Origin: Streptococcus mitis
Lineage (GTDB): Bacteria > Bacillota > Bacilli > Lactobacillales > Streptococcaceae
Assembly (NCBI RefSeq): GCF_009496285.1
Contig: NZ_WIJK01000008.1
Location: 17,271-81,270 of the forward strand
Reading direction: 5' to 3'
Length of the DNA: 64,000 nucleotides
Shown here piece by piece: positions 27,532 through 39,300 of this stretch; the first letter of the stretch is position 1, and every line of letters starts with the position of its first letter. Position numbers and translations under genes: made by a program. The notes beneath the pieces are model-generated. The model had not been told where the DNA came from. It did not search any database and was given only the letters and a program-made list of their open reading frames with translations.

Positions 27532-28638
27532 TTAAATAATTGCTTTTCGTGTGACGACGGCGACGCCTTCTGGTGCCCAGACGGCGACTTTGGCGGTGCC
27601 TGTCACTCGAATCCAACCTAGTCCTGAGATGACTAGGTCAGTTTTGTCCTTGATGGTAAATACATGTTGGACTAGTTTTGGAAAATCTTCTTTTTCCTTG
27701 CTATTTGGTGGCGTAAGGAGGGTTCCAAGGTGCTTGTCGTAAAAGACACTAGCTCCCTCTAGCTTGGTACGATGAAGTTTGAGTTCATTGTCAAAGAAGG
27801 CTGTAAAACCTTGCTTTTCTCCTGCAATAAAGTCAAAGCGTCCCAATCCACCTAAAAATAGGGTTTGTTCAGGGTTTAGCTGATAGGTTTTTGGCTTGAT
27901 TTCCTTTTTAGGACTGACATACTTGAGGTTTTTAGCAGTCAAGTAGTGAGCCATCTGGTGACGATGGATAATCCCTGGTGTATCGTAGATATAAGTTCCA
28001 TCATCGAGTGGAATTTCAATCTTATCTAGAGTTGTTCCTGGGAAGCGTGAAGTTGTGATGACGTTCTGGTCACCTGTAATTTCTTGGATAATGGCGTTGA
28101 TAAGGGTTGATTTCCCGACATTGGTCACCCCAACAACATAGACATCACGTCCCTTACGGTAGTGCTCGATCTTGTCAATGACTTCCTTAATGGCATGCTT
28201 GTTTGGGGCTGAAGTCAAGACGACATCAACAGGACGCAAGCCTTCCTCGTGAGCACGCTCCATCAGCCACTGGCTAATCTTACCTGGTTTCACCGACTTA
28301 GGTAGGATATCTTTTTTGTTTCCAACCAAGAGCACATCATTTCCCGACACAAAGCGTGGCAAACCTGGGATAACAGAGCCATTGAAATCAAAAATATCAA
28401 TGACATTGACCACCAAGGCATCGCTATCTCCAACCTCGTGCAAGAGTTTGAGGAAATCATCATCCGTTAACTGAACATCTGTGATTTCATTATAATGACG
28501 AAGACGGAAACAACGCTGGCAATAAACTTCTCCAGTTTCCAAACCTTTTTCAAGTGCTGACTGAGGTGTAAAACCTAAACCAGTCTTATCTTCCGTCTGA
28601 ATGGTTGCTCCACAACCAATACAGAGAATTTCTTCCAT
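27532..28638 (-). CDS. yqeH: Ribosome biogenesis GTPase YqeH
   Basis: 368-residue circularly permuted GTPase for 30S assembly. The N-terminal zinc finger is CIGCGATIQ…YCQRCFRLRHY. The permuted order G4 (VGNKKDIL), G5 (TSAPN), G1 (GVTNVGKSTLIN) and G3 (YDTPGI) is visible. Its stop-start spacing from yqeG is two bases. Confidence 0.95.
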   Translation of the reverse strand: MEEILCIGCGATIQTEDKTGLGFTPQSALEKGLETGEVYCQRCFRLRHYNEITDVQLTDDDFLKLLHEVGDSDALVVNVIDIFDFNGSVIPGLPRFVSGNDVLLVGNKKDILPKSVKPGKISQWLMERAHEEGLRPVDVVLTSAPNKHAIKEVIDKIEHYRKGRDVYVVGVTNVGKSTLINAIIQEITGDQNVITTSRFPGTTLDKIEIPLDDGTYIYDTPGIIHRHQMAHYLTAKNLKYVSPKKEIKPKTYQLNPEQTLFLGGLGRFDFIAGEKQGFTAFFDNELKLHRTKLEGASVFYDKHLGTLLTPPNSKEKEDFPKLVQHVFTIKDKTDLVISGLGWIRVTGTAKVAVWAPEGVAVVTRKAII

Positions 28639-28640
28639 AA

Positions 28641-29168
28641 TTAGATTCCTTTTTTATAAGTAATAGGGGCGTACTTTTCAGCGATTTTTCTCATCACACG
28701 ACGCTCACGCGCTCGGTTAATCTGAGTCTTAATAGAGTCGTGCTGAACCAAGGGTTTAACCAAAATCGAGCGAATACCTGCTCGATGGGCTGCTCGAATA
28801 TCCGTCATCAGCTGGTCGCCTACCATGACAACTTCGTTCTTTTTATAGTGGAAGTGTTTCATGGCACGGTTAATTCCTAAAGTAAAGGGCTTCAGTGCCC
28901 AGTAAACATAGTCAATATCAAATTTTTCAACTGCTCGTTTGACACGTTTGGGAGTATTGTTAGATACCACAATGATACGTATCCCAGCATCACGCAGATC
29001 ATACAACCATTGCTTCATCTCTACTGTTCCATCTGGATTATTCCAAGCAATCAGGGTATTGTCCAAATCCACCAAAACAGCTTTGATTCCCTGTTTTTGC
29101 AGGCTTTGAACTGTCAGATCATAAACTGCTTCCACAGCAAAATCTGGCATGTAATTTTCAATCGCCAT
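28641..29168 (-). CDS. yqeG: YqeG-family HAD IIIA phosphatase
   Basis: 175-residue HAD-superfamily phosphatase. The catalytic motif DLDNTLIAWNN, motif II VVSNN and motif III/IV VMVGDQLMTDIRAAHRAG are all intact. AAAGGAG precedes the ATG. It starts the yqeG-yqeH-yhbY-nadD-yqeK series. Confidence 0.93.
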   Translation of the reverse strand: MAIENYMPDFAVEAVYDLTVQSLQKQGIKAVLVDLDNTLIAWNNPDGTVEMKQWLYDLRDAGIRIIVVSNNTPKRVKRAVEKFDIDYVYWALKPFTLGINRAMKHFHYKKNEVVMVGDQLMTDIRAAHRAGIRSILVKPLVQHDSIKTQINRARERRVMRKIAEKYAPITYKKGI

Positions 29169-29192
29169 TCTGGCTCCTTTTCTTTCTATTTT

Positions 29193-30098
29193 TTAGTTTC
29201 TAGCAATTTTCTTTAGATACTGAGCCAAGATTGCCCATAAAATTAAACTAGCAATTAAAATATATATCCAGGCATTAGGCTCTTCTGTAAATGGCAGAGG
29301 GACATTCATTCCGAAAAATCCTGTAATGACTGCAAGAATGGCTAGCAAAACTGAGATAATGGTCAAGGTTGTCAAATTATCATTCAGATTGTTGTTTAGG
29401 ATATTATTGTAAGATCCTGAGAGTTGTTGTAAAACCTGAGAAATCAAATCTGTCATGGACACCAACTGATGAGCTTCAATCATAGCATCATCAAACTGCT
29501 CTCTTTCCACTTCGTTAAAGTTCCGATAAAGCGCATGTCCCTGGATATGCTCCAAGAGGAGGCGATTTTGTTTAGCCGCAGCTGTTAAGTAAACCATACC
29601 AGTTTCCAAGTCAGAGAGGGCAAAAAGATTTTTTTTAGTGGTTGTTTGACGCAACAAGGCACTGATTTCATCCTTACTTTTATCCATCTGTTCAATGACA
29701 GGATAATAGGCATTGCTAATAAGCTCTAAACCAGCAAATAGAAACTTGTAGATTGAAATGATTTCATGATTTTCAAGATAGCCTAGCATCTGATCAATGA
29801 CATAAGCATTCTTATGGTTGCTGATGGTAATCATTCGTTGCTTTTCCACGATAAAGGTCATAGGAATGGCTTCATAGTATTCCTTGTCCCTTTCTAAGTC
29901 AAGAACGTTGTAAATAAAGGTCACTGTCCCATTTTCACGGTTATAATCCATGTGAGCTCGTTCGTTTCTATCCAGCGCATACTCGATGGTTTCTTTATCC
30001 AATCCATAGATTTCAGATAAATCTTCAAGATTTTTGATGATTTCCACATCTAGATTAATCCAGGTACAACCATTCCCTAACTGCTTATCTAAAAACAT
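29193..30098 (-). CDS. corA: CorA-family magnesium transporter
   Basis: 301-residue CorA/MIT channel. A large cytoplasmic N-terminal domain is followed by two C-terminal membrane helices; the selectivity signature FGMNVPLP follows TM1 (near 272). A coiled region with SDLETGMVYL is typical of the long helix. AAGGAG lies before the ATG. Confidence 0.93.
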   Translation of the reverse strand: MFLDKQLGNGCTWINLDVEIIKNLEDLSEIYGLDKETIEYALDRNERAHMDYNRENGTVTFIYNVLDLERDKEYYEAIPMTFIVEKQRMITISNHKNAYVIDQMLGYLENHEIISIYKFLFAGLELISNAYYPVIEQMDKSKDEISALLRQTTTKKNLFALSDLETGMVYLTAAAKQNRLLLEHIQGHALYRNFNEVEREQFDDAMIEAHQLVSMTDLISQVLQQLSGSYNNILNNNLNDNLTTLTIISVLLAILAVITGFFGMNVPLPFTEEPNAWIYILIASLILWAILAQYLKKIARN

Positions 30099-30149
30099 CG
30101 TTTCTCCTTTACCAAACTCTTTCTATTGTACCATAAATCAAGTAAAATT

Positions 30150-30716
30150 TCAGTTCTCTTCTTTCCTTGAAAAATTACTCACAACGGTAATATTGCGGTT
30201 AGGAACAAAGTGAAGGGCTTGGTCATCACTTCTCAGTTGAGTCGTTCGAATTCCGACACTAACTACTTTTCCCGATACAGTAATAGGACCATTGGTCAAA
30301 ACAACTTCATCTCCTACATCCAACTGGCGTTCAAAGAGAATAAAGAAGCCATTGATGACGTCTGATAGAAAACCTTGTGCTCCCATACCGATAGCCACTC
30401 CAGCAATCCCCGCACCTGCAAGTAAGCTAGAAACAGGCAACCCTAAGATAGACAAGATACAGTAAATCAAGAAGAAATAAAGAATATAGTTAAAAATATT
30501 CTCAAGCAAACGAGAAATGGTCTTTTGTCTACCAGCATCTCGATTTGAAAACTTAAGTGAAGGTTTAACAATCTTTCCTACAGCAATATGGAGGAACTTT
30601 TTAGCAATATAAAAGGTAAGAATCAGTAGCAAAAGGGAAATCACCTTGGTCAAGAGATTCTCTAAAACAGTTGCTACATCTAATTTATCCAGATAACGTT
30701 GAAAAAATTCTTGCAT
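30150..30716 (-). CDS. Short MscS-family mechanosensitive channel protein
   Basis: 188-residue MscS protein: two or three N-terminal membrane helices, the pore-lining helix SSLLAGAGIAGVAIGMGAQG, and the beta domain (LFERQLDVGDEVVL, VSVGIRTTQLRSDDQALHFVPN). The family usually has 270 or more residues; here the protein ends at FSRKEEN, lacking the C-terminal alpha/beta vestibule domain. AAGGAG six bases before the ATG is good, and no frameshifted remainder is evident downstream. Confidence 0.85.
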   Translation of the reverse strand: MQEFFQRYLDKLDVATVLENLLTKVISLLLLILTFYIAKKFLHIAVGKIVKPSLKFSNRDAGRQKTISRLLENIFNYILYFFLIYCILSILGLPVSSLLAGAGIAGVAIGMGAQGFLSDVINGFFILFERQLDVGDEVVLTNGPITVSGKVVSVGIRTTQLRSDDQALHFVPNRNITVVSNFSRKEEN

Positions 30717-30808
30717 ATAAAACTCCTTTTCTATTCATTATACCATAAATCCTTCCTCGCCATCCTTTTCATAAATATTCATTTATTCTAATAAAATCTA
30801 TAAGACAC

Positions 30809-30837
30809 TTGCTTTTCAAGTATATTTATACTATAAT
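30809..30837 (+). promoter_or_regulatory. sstT promoter
   Basis: -35 TTGCTT (30809-30814), 17-base spacer, -10 TATAAT (30832-30837), 30 bases before the ATG. Confidence 0.7.
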
Positions 30838-30866
30838 CATAAACAATACACAAAAAGGAGACCTTT

Positions 30867-32072
30867 ATGAAAAGAATTATTCGTGCTTGGAACAAAACAA
30901 ATCTTATCAAACGGATCGGAATCGGAATGACCTTAGGAGCAATTCTGGGTCTACTCGTTCCTAATCTAACTGGCATCGGTTTATTGGGAGATTTATTTGT
31001 AGGAGGACTAAAGGCCATCGCCCCTATCCTAGTTTTTGCTTTAGTCGCTAACGCCCTTTCCCAACACCAGAAAGGTCAAGATAGCAATATGAAAAAAGTC
31101 ATTTTCCTCTATTTGCTGGGGACCTTTGCTGCGGCTCTTGTAGCAGTTTTGGCTAGCTTTCTCTTCCCTGTTCAGATGGTCTTGAGTAGTGCTAGTACAG
31201 AAGTTACTCCTCCAGACGGCATCGGACAAGTCCTCAGTAATCTCCTACTAAAAATAGTAGATAATCCTGTCAATGCCATCATCGAAGCTAACTATATTGG
31301 AATTTTATCTTGGGCTATCGTCTTTGGAGTTGCCATGCGTGAAGCTAGCAAAAATAGCAAGGAACTACTCAAAACAATGGCCAGTGTGACTTCAAAAATC
31401 GTCGAATGGATCATTAACCTTGCGCCATTTGGTATCCTCGGATTAGTCTTCGAAACCATCTCTGGCCAAGGTATTGCGAGTTTAGCAAATTACGGAATCT
31501 TACTCGGACTTTTGATTGCCACTATGGTTTTCGTTGCCCTAGTGATCAATCCTCTGATTGCTTTTCTATTTATCAAGAAAAATCCTTATCCACTTGTTTG
31601 GAAATGTTTGCGTATCAGCGGAGTCACAGCCTTTTTCACCCGAAGCTCAGCTGCAAATATCCCTGTTAATATGAAACTCTGTGAGGATCTAGGTCTTAAT
31701 CCAGATACCTATTCTGTTTCTATCCCACTTGGATCAACTATCAATATGGCTGGAGCTGCTGTTACCATCAACATCTTAACCCTAGCTGCTGTCAATACCC
31801 TTGGAATCTCAGTTGATTTTGCAACAGCCTTTGTACTCAGTATCGTTGCAGCCATCTCTGCCTGCGGTGCTTCAGGAATCGCCGGAGGTTCACTCCTACT
31901 TATCCCGGTTGCTTGCAGTCTCTTTGGAATTACCAATGATATCGCTATGCAGGTTGTGGGTGTCGGATTTGTCATCGGTGTTATCCAAGACTCTTGCGAA
32001 ACAGCCCTCAACTCCTCAACAGATGTCCTCTTTACAGCAGTAGCTGAATTTTCCTCTGCTCGCAATAAATAA
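30867..32072 (+). CDS. sstT: Serine/threonine:sodium symporter
   Basis: 401-residue member of the dicarboxylate/amino acid:cation symporter family that takes up serine and threonine with Na+. The hairpin-loop serine-rich motif is [11 protein letters not shown] (near 255), the second is [16 protein letters not shown], and HP2 includes [22 protein letters not shown] precedes the ATG. Confidence 0.93.
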   Translation: MKRIIRAWNKTNLIKRIGIGMTLGAILGLLVPNLTGIGLLGDLFVGGLKAIAPILVFALVANALSQHQKGQDSNMKKVIFLYLLGTFAAALVAVLASFLFPVQMVLSSASTEVTPPDGIGQVLSNLLLKIVDNPVNAIIEANYIGILSWAIVFGVAMREASKNSKELLKTMASVTSKIVEWIINLAPFGILGLVFETISGQGIASLANYGILLGLLIATMVFVALVINPLIAFLFIKKNPYPLVWKCLRISGVTAFFTRSSAANIPVNMKLCEDLGLNPDTYSVSIPLGSTINMAGAAVTINILTLAAVNTLGISVDFATAFVLSIVAAISACGASGIAGGSLLLIPVACSLFGITNDIAMQVVGVGFVIGVIQDSCETALNSSTDVLFTAVAEFSSARNK

Positions 32073-32077
32073 TCAAG

Positions 32078-32110
32078 GAGGTTGGGACAAAAAATCCCGA
32101 CCTCACTTTT
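32078..32110 (+). terminator. Terminator of sstT
   Basis: Stem gaggttggga / tcccgacctc (one wobble) with loop caaaaaa, followed by acttttc; same family as the one at 1121. Confidence 0.8.
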
Positions 32111-32200
32111 CATTAACAATCAAACTTTGACGCGGTAGCTGATTGAACTTTTTGTTCGTCTTTTAGACTCCAAAAAGCTCCTAATCATCCTCGCGGGGCT

Positions 32201-32241
32201 GGGACGACGAAATCGAGACTTTGTCTATCGATTTCTGTCCC
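32201..32241. repeat. Intergenic hairpin repeat
   Basis: gggac…gaaatcga / tcgatttc…gtccc forms a 13-bp interrupted stem with an 11-base loop, 45 bases before the next gene. It lacks a T run, so it is probably a streptococcal intergenic repeat rather than a terminator. Confidence 0.55.
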
Positions 32242-32285
32242 ACCGCCTTTGTCTGGTTTCTATCATTCATTTTAGGAAATGTCTC

Positions 32286-33257
32286 ATGTCTATCACTCAA
32301 CGTACTTTTAAACTTGTTTTAGCCACTTGTCTAGCCTGTGTTCTAGCCTACTTTCTTGATTTATCTTCGGCTGTTTCTGCTGGTATCATCGCCCTTTTGA
32401 GCTTATCAGATACCCGTAGAAGTACGATCAAACTGGCTAAAAACCGCTTATTCTCAACCCTGCTGGCTCTGTCTATCGGCGTCTTAGCCTTTCAACTGAC
32501 TGGCTACCATATTTGGAGTTTTGGTCTCTATCTCGCCCTCTATGTCCCTCTGACCTATAAACTGGGCTGGGAGATTGGCATTACCCCTAGTAGTGTCTTG
32601 GTCAGTCATCTCTTAGTTCAAGAGTCTACCTCACCAGAACTGCTAGTGAATGAACTTCTCCTATTTCTCATCGGTACTAGCTTTGCCTTGACAGTCAATC
32701 TCTATATGCCTTCTCGGCAAAAAGAGATCCATCTCTACCATCTCAAGGTAGAAGAAAAACTCAAGCATATCCTCCTCCGTTTTGAATATTACCTTGGAAA
32801 AGGTGATGGTCGTAACCGTGCCCAACTTGTTGAAGAACTGGACCAGCTCCTTGAAGAAGCTCTAAAACTCGTCTACCTAGACCATTCGGATCATCTTTTT
32901 CACCAAACCGATTACCACATCCACTATTTTGAAATGAGACAGAGACAGAGTCGCATTCTTCGCAATATGGCCCAGCAAATCAACACCTGTAATCTAGCCG
33001 CAAGTGAAAGCCTGATCCTTGCTCAACTTTTTGCGAAAATTGCGGATCAACTCAGCCAGACCAATCCTGCCGATGATTTGCTAGCTGCCATCGAAGGCTA
33101 TCTTGAAGTTTTTCGTCATCGCACCCTCCCAAAAACAAGAGAAGAATTTGAAACACGCGCAACCTTGCTCCAACTCCTACGCGAATTGGAAAACTTTATC
33201 CAACTGAAAGTTGACTTCTATCAGCGGTATACTGAAGACAAAAGTAATTTATCTTAA
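32286..33257 (+). CDS. Aromatic acid exporter family (DUF939/FUSC-like) membrane protein
   Basis: 323 residues: four or more membrane helices in the first 140 residues (LVLATCLACVLAYFL, AVSAGIIALLSLSDTRRST, LFSTLLALSIGVLAF, LYLALYVPLTYKL, LLLFLIGTSFALTV), then a helical cytoplasmic domain (DUF939_C-like, about 150-320). Function is unknown; the family is related to aromatic-acid efflux proteins. It stands alone with its own terminator. Confidence 0.8.
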   Translation: MSITQRTFKLVLATCLACVLAYFLDLSSAVSAGIIALLSLSDTRRSTIKLAKNRLFSTLLALSIGVLAFQLTGYHIWSFGLYLALYVPLTYKLGWEIGITPSSVLVSHLLVQESTSPELLVNELLLFLIGTSFALTVNLYMPSRQKEIHLYHLKVEEKLKHILLRFEYYLGKGDGRNRAQLVEELDQLLEEALKLVYLDHSDHLFHQTDYHIHYFEMRQRQSRILRNMAQQINTCNLAASESLILAQLFAKIADQLSQTNPADDLLAAIEGYLEVFRHRTLPKTREEFETRATLLQLLRELENFIQLKVDFYQRYTEDKSNLS

Positions 33258-33262
33258 CACAC

Positions 33263-33309
33263 AAAACACCTTTCGATCTGCAAAAACTTGCCATTCGAAA
33301 GGTGTTTTT
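33263..33309 (+). terminator. Terminator after the DUF939 gene
   Basis: Perfect 14-bp stem aaaacacctttcga / tcgaaaggtgtttt with an 18-base loop and a following T run. Confidence 0.85.
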
Positions 33310-33390
33310 CTGTTTCGAACCTAGCTCACTAGTGAATCTTACTGAGTTGCAAAATTTCTATGAACTCCTAATGATAGACTTATCTTTCCC

Positions 33391-36300
33391 TTAAGAAGTA
33401 TAGATGGAATTTCTAAACTCATTTGATTCCTTGAGATATGCCTTGTATATAGCTTTTTTCAACGTCTGAACAGGAGTTTCAATAAATCGGTATTGTTTTT
33501 GGCTGATATTTCCTACTTTAATCTGAGCAAGTTCTTCTTTTACCGCTTCTTCCATCAATTGCTTCATTCTTTCAGGACTAGAAATCAGTTCTTGCTTACC
33601 TTTGTAGTCAATGGTAATCGGTTTTAACTTACTGATATTAGCAATCCGTTCATCCATTTGTTCCTTCTTAAATTGAGCATAGGTCTTACCAGCTAAGATC
33701 TTTTCAAAGATGTACTGGTCTGACAAGGGACGATTCTCTTTTTCTGCATCTTGCTTGTATTGATTAGAGACATAAGGAACGAATCCTTCGTAGTAACCAA
33801 GACCTGCCATGAGTTCAAAGGCTTGTTTTCTAAAGCTGATATCGCCACTCATCCCCTTATCATTTTCGTTGACACCATAAATCGTATCAAACATATCAAC
33901 GGTATAATAACCATTGGCATCTACTTTCCCTGTAGCCGTAAATCCTTTAATGATATAGCGATTTACCACGATGTGATTGTCAATCAAACTATGAACATCG
34001 CCTAGCTTGCTAGCATCTGCCTCGGTCAAGGCCTTGATTTCCTCACTCTGGTGAGTTGGTTTGACCGATGGATTTGGATAAGGAACAGGTGTTCTTGAAC
34101 CACTTGTCGCACTTGGTAAGAGTTGCTTGAAGTAGACTGCCTTATCCGTTGCTGATAATCCTCGACTCGCCTCAGCTTCTAGATAATCTAAAGTATAGAG
34201 AACATCGAAACTACCGTGCATATATTCTTTCAAATCTGCGGCTGATTTAAAGCGCTCTGGTGTCTTGTTGTAGAAACTGTCTTTGTCACTCTCATCATAA
34301 ACAAAGTTCAAGTTAAAGTAGCTATCCGTTTCAGGAGTGTAGGAGTTTTCAAAGATTCCACGTGCATAGAATTCTGCCCCTGTACCATCTCGTCGACCAT
34401 AATTGTTAAAGAGAACTGTACGATCCAACAAGTGAGTCATTTCATGAGAATAGGTTGCTGACCCTCGATCGTCCAAAACCCTATCAATAAAGTAGCGAAC
34501 ACCAGCCCCATTAGCCTCAGCACCTACTGATTGAGGCGGAGAATACATGCCTAACGGAGACATGAAGTCCTTGACTCCCTTATCCGCCTCTGGACCAAAC
34601 TCCTTGGACCAGGTTTCCTTGATGCCTACATTTTGCTTACTAGTATACTTTTTCATAGTATCCACAATCAAACGGTTGGTTACTAGTTTTGATTGATTGT
34701 CTTTTTTAGTGATTCTATAAAGCGTATCAACATAAGCAGCCTGACGCTCAGCTGTCAATTCAACCAAAGCCTTCACTTTTTCCAATTCAGCCTTATATTG
34801 AGCAGGATTGCTCTGAGCCAGTGAGGTATCCATATAAGTTCCGATATTTCCGTAAGAAACGGTTGCCATATTTGTAATGGCATAAACGCTTGGTTCCTTG
34901 ATATTCACTAGTCCTAGAAGGGTAGCCATGTTATATTGTTTGCGATTATCAATCTGTTGAGGTTCTGCTCCATACTTGGCAGGATCAGAGGTCAACTTCG
35001 TGTAGAGACTTACATTTTCGTCTGTTTTTTCTTTAGATTGCTTCTCAACAACGATGGCTTTTGTAGCATCCTTCAACCAAGTATCGCCATCCATGTTTGT
35101 AAAGGTTGTTCGGTTATAGTCAAGGAAGTCTAATAGGCTTGACTTATCTGTTACTTTTCCAAAGTATGTTTCAAATGTTCGTGGACTATTGACCAGCTTC
35201 ATCTCATCATAGCTCATTGAACCTAGAGATGTTAGCCATTCTAATGACGTCACCTTCTTGCCAAAAGAGCTTGGATTGTAGGCAAGAATATCACGGATGT
35301 TGGTTTTGCCAAAATCAATATTGTAGAAACGATTGATATAGGTTAAACCTAGGAGAATCTTTTCCTTATTAGCTTCTAAATCTGCCTGAACCTTGGCTCT
35401 GGTTTCTGCTGTGTTTCCGAGTACACTCAAGGTATGGGCTACAACTTTTTTAAGGTCTGTATCTAGGGTCTTTTTCGTTTCTTCAAGCGTATCTTTAATA
35501 GATAATCTCTCTAGATATTCTTTGCGAAGGACTTCTTTAACCTCTTCATCTGTAATAGTAGGATTAGTTTTTTTGAGTTCAATCTTCTTACTAATTACAT
35601 CCCGTCCCAGAATATTTGGTCTGAGGGCATTTGTCACGTAAGGATTGGAAAGCAAATCTACAGCCTTCATTCCTTGGCTAGCCGGTCTTACATCAATGGC
35701 ATTTTCCAACTCCGTATTCACTGGAAGAAGATGAGGTTTGTTTTCTTTGCTTCCCACCAAGATGATCTTTGGCTTCATTGCTTTTGTCACAGTACTTGTT
35801 TCCGTGTGTGATAGCAATTCACCTGTTTGAGAATTTACTTCATAGACTCTGGTAGTGGTGGTCTCGCCAGGCTCGCCCTGGCTTTCTACTTTTTCAAAAT
35901 CCTTATCAAGTGTTGGATCCTGACGACGTTCCTCCTTGATTGGAATTGGGGTCACAATAGTCTGGACATTTCCGACCTTCACTACCTTATCAATCGGAGC
36001 TGTTACTTCTTTTTGGTGTTCTCTTTCTGTAACCTGACCTGTCTGAGCATCTACTTGATAGGTGGTAGTCGTTTTTTCGCTTCCTTCCTTACCTGAAACA
36101 GCAACTTTTTCTGTTTGATAAGGAAGCGCAGGGTCCGCTTCATATATCGTTTTATTGGTGATAACCTTCATTTCCACACTTGGTTTGCTTCCAACTAGAA
36201 TAATCTCATCTACCTTTTCCACCAAGGTTTTTGATGTACTAGACTCTGCAATCTGGCCACTTGTTTGATCTCTTGTATATCGGGTAGTGGTTTCTACTTG

Positions 36301-39300
36301 TCCATTGACACCATGTGTTTTCGTTTTTCTAGAACCGACCTCTTGACTGTCATCTGCTTGATAAATTATTTTGTAGGGGATTGTTTGGGTTTCAACTTTT
36401 GGTTGTGGTAAAGGCAGAGGCTCTTTTTTGGTCCCTACAAGGATGATTTCTGGAATCGGGGCTGTTGTTATTTCATTAGAGACCTGCTTGCGATTTTCCT
36501 TGCCATCTACACTCGTAACCTCGGTTAAAATAGTACGCTCGCCGGCTACTCCTACTCTGATGACACGGGTTTGACCCTTAAGCAAGTCTGGATCTTCCTG
36601 ATGAATAGTGTCATAAGCAACGGATTCTGTCGTTACTTCAAGATCTGGCTTCTCCTCGACCAAGCTTGGAGAACCTTCACTTGGAATTGAGGTCGATTCT
36701 ACCTTAGTGCCTACTGCGATGATTTCGGTAACTGGCGCCAAGGTTACAGTGTTGGATTTGACTTGGCGGTCTTCCTTGCCATCTACAGTCGTGACTTCCG
36801 TTAAAATAGTGCGCTCGCCTGCAACGCCTGCTCGGATAAGGCGGGTTTGACCCTTAAGCAAGTCTGGATCTTCATGATGTATTGTATCATAGGCAACGGA
36901 TTCTGTCGTAACTTCAAGCTCTGGCTTCTCTTGGACCAAGCTTGGAGAACATTCACTTGGGGTTGAGGTGGATTCTACCTTAGTACCTACTGCGATAATT
37001 TCGGTAACTGGTTCTAAGGTTACAGTGTTGGACTTGACTTGACGGACCTCCTTGCCATCGACAATCGTCACTTCCGTTAAAATCGTGCGCTCGCCTGCAA
37101 CGCCTGCTCGGATAAGGCGGGTTTCACCCTTAAGCAAGTCCGGATCTTCCTGATGAATAGTATCATAAGCAACGTTTTCTGTCGCAACTTCAAGCTCTGG
37201 ATTCTCTTGGACCAAGCTTGGTGTACCTTCACGTGGAGTTGAAGTGGATTCTACCTTAGTGCCTACTGCTATGATTTCGGTAACTGGTTCTAAGGTTACA
37301 GTGTTGGATTTGACTTGGCGAACTTCCTTGCCATCTACAGTCGTCACTTCCGTTAAAATAGTACGCTCACCTGCTACGCCTGCTCGGATGACACGGGTTT
37401 GGCCCTTAAGCAAGTCTGGATCGTCCTGATGAATAGTGTCATAGGCAATGACTTCTGTCGTAACTTCAAGCTCTGGCTTCACCTCTTCCAAACTTGGAGT
37501 ACCTTCACTTGGAATTGAAGTGGATTCTACCTTAGTGCCTACTGCGATAATTTCGGAAATTGGCTCCAAAGTCACAGTATTGAATTTGACTTGACGGACC
37601 TCCTTACCATCTACAGTCGTGACTTCCGTTAAGATAGTGCGCTCGCCTGAGACTCCCGCTCGAAGGACGCGGTTTTGACCCTTAAGCAAGTCCGGATCAT
37701 CCTGATGAATAGTATCGTAAGCAACGGTTTCTGTCGCAACTTCAAGCTCTGGCTTCACTTGGACCAAGCTTGGAGTACCTTCACTTGGAGTTGAGGTGGA
37801 CTCTACCTTAGTGCCTACTGCTATGATTTCGGAAATTGGCTCCAAAGTCACAGTATTGGATTTGACTTGGCGGACTTCTTTGCCAGCCACAGTCGTCACT
37901 TCCGTTAAAATAGTACGCTCACCTGCTAGGCCTGATCGGATAAGGCGAGTTTCACCCTTAAGCAAGTCTGGATCGTCCTGATGAATAGTGTCATAGGCAA
38001 TGGCTTCTGTCGTAACTTCAAGCTCCGGCTTCTCCTCGACCAAGCTCGGAGCACCTTCACTTGGAATTGAGGTGGATTCTACCTTAGTGCCTACTGCTAT
38101 GATTTCGGTAACTGGTTCTAAGGTTACAGTATTGGATTTGACCTGGCGGACTTCCTTGCCATCTACAGTCGTCACTTCCGTTAAGATCGTGCGCTCACCT
38201 GCGACGCCTGCTCGAACAACACGAGTTTGACCCTTAAGTAAGTCTGGATCGTCCTGATGAATTGTGTCATAAGCAACGGATTCTGTCGTCACCTCTAACT
38301 CTGGCTTAACCTCGACCAAGCTTGAAGTACCTTCACTTGGAATTGAGGTGGATTCTACCTTAGTGCCTACTGCGATAATTTCGGTAACTGGCTCCACAGT
38401 TACAGTATTGGATTTGACCTGGCGGTCTTCCTTGCCATCGACTGTCGTCACTTCCGTTAAAATAGTACGCTCACCTGCAACGCCTGCTTGGATAAGGCGA
38501 GTTTGACCCTGAAGCAAGTCTGGATCTTCCTGATGAAGAGTGTCATAGGCAACTGCTTCTGTCGTAACTTCCAATTCTGGTTTATCTTCGACAAGACTTG
38601 GAGTACCTTCACTTGGAATTGAAGTGGACTCTACCTTAGTGCCTACTGCGATAATTTCGGTAACGGGCGCGGTTGTTATTTCATTAGAAACCAGTTTGCG
38701 AGTTTCCTTGCCATCGACAGTTGTCACCTCAGTTAAGATGGCACGCTCACCGGCTACTCCTGCTCTGATGACACGGGTTTCACCCTTAAGCAAGTCTGGA
38801 TCGTCCTGATGAATAGTTTCATAGGCAACGGCTTCTGTCGTAACTTCCAATTCTGGTTTATCTTCAACAAGACTTGGTGCACCTTCACTTGGGATTGAGG
38901 TAGATTCTACCTTAGTGCCTACTGCTATGATTTCGGAAATTGGATCCAAAGTCACAGTATTGGATTTGACTTGGCGGTCTTCCTTGCCATCTACAGTCGT
39001 CACTTCTGTTAAGATAGTGCGCTCGCCTGCAACCCCTGCTCGGACAACACGAGTTCGGCCCATAAGCAAGTCTGGATCGTCCTGATGAATAGTATCATAA
39101 GCAACGGCTTCTGTCGTGACCTCTAGCTCTGGTTTCACCTCGACCAAGCTTGGTGTTCCCTCACTTGGGATTGAGGTGGATTCTACCTTAGTGCCTACTG
39201 CGATAATTTCGGTAACGGGTGCGGTCGTAACTTCATTAGAAACTACTTTACGGGTTTCCTTGCCATCTACAGTCCTCACCTCGGTTAAAATAGTGCGCTC

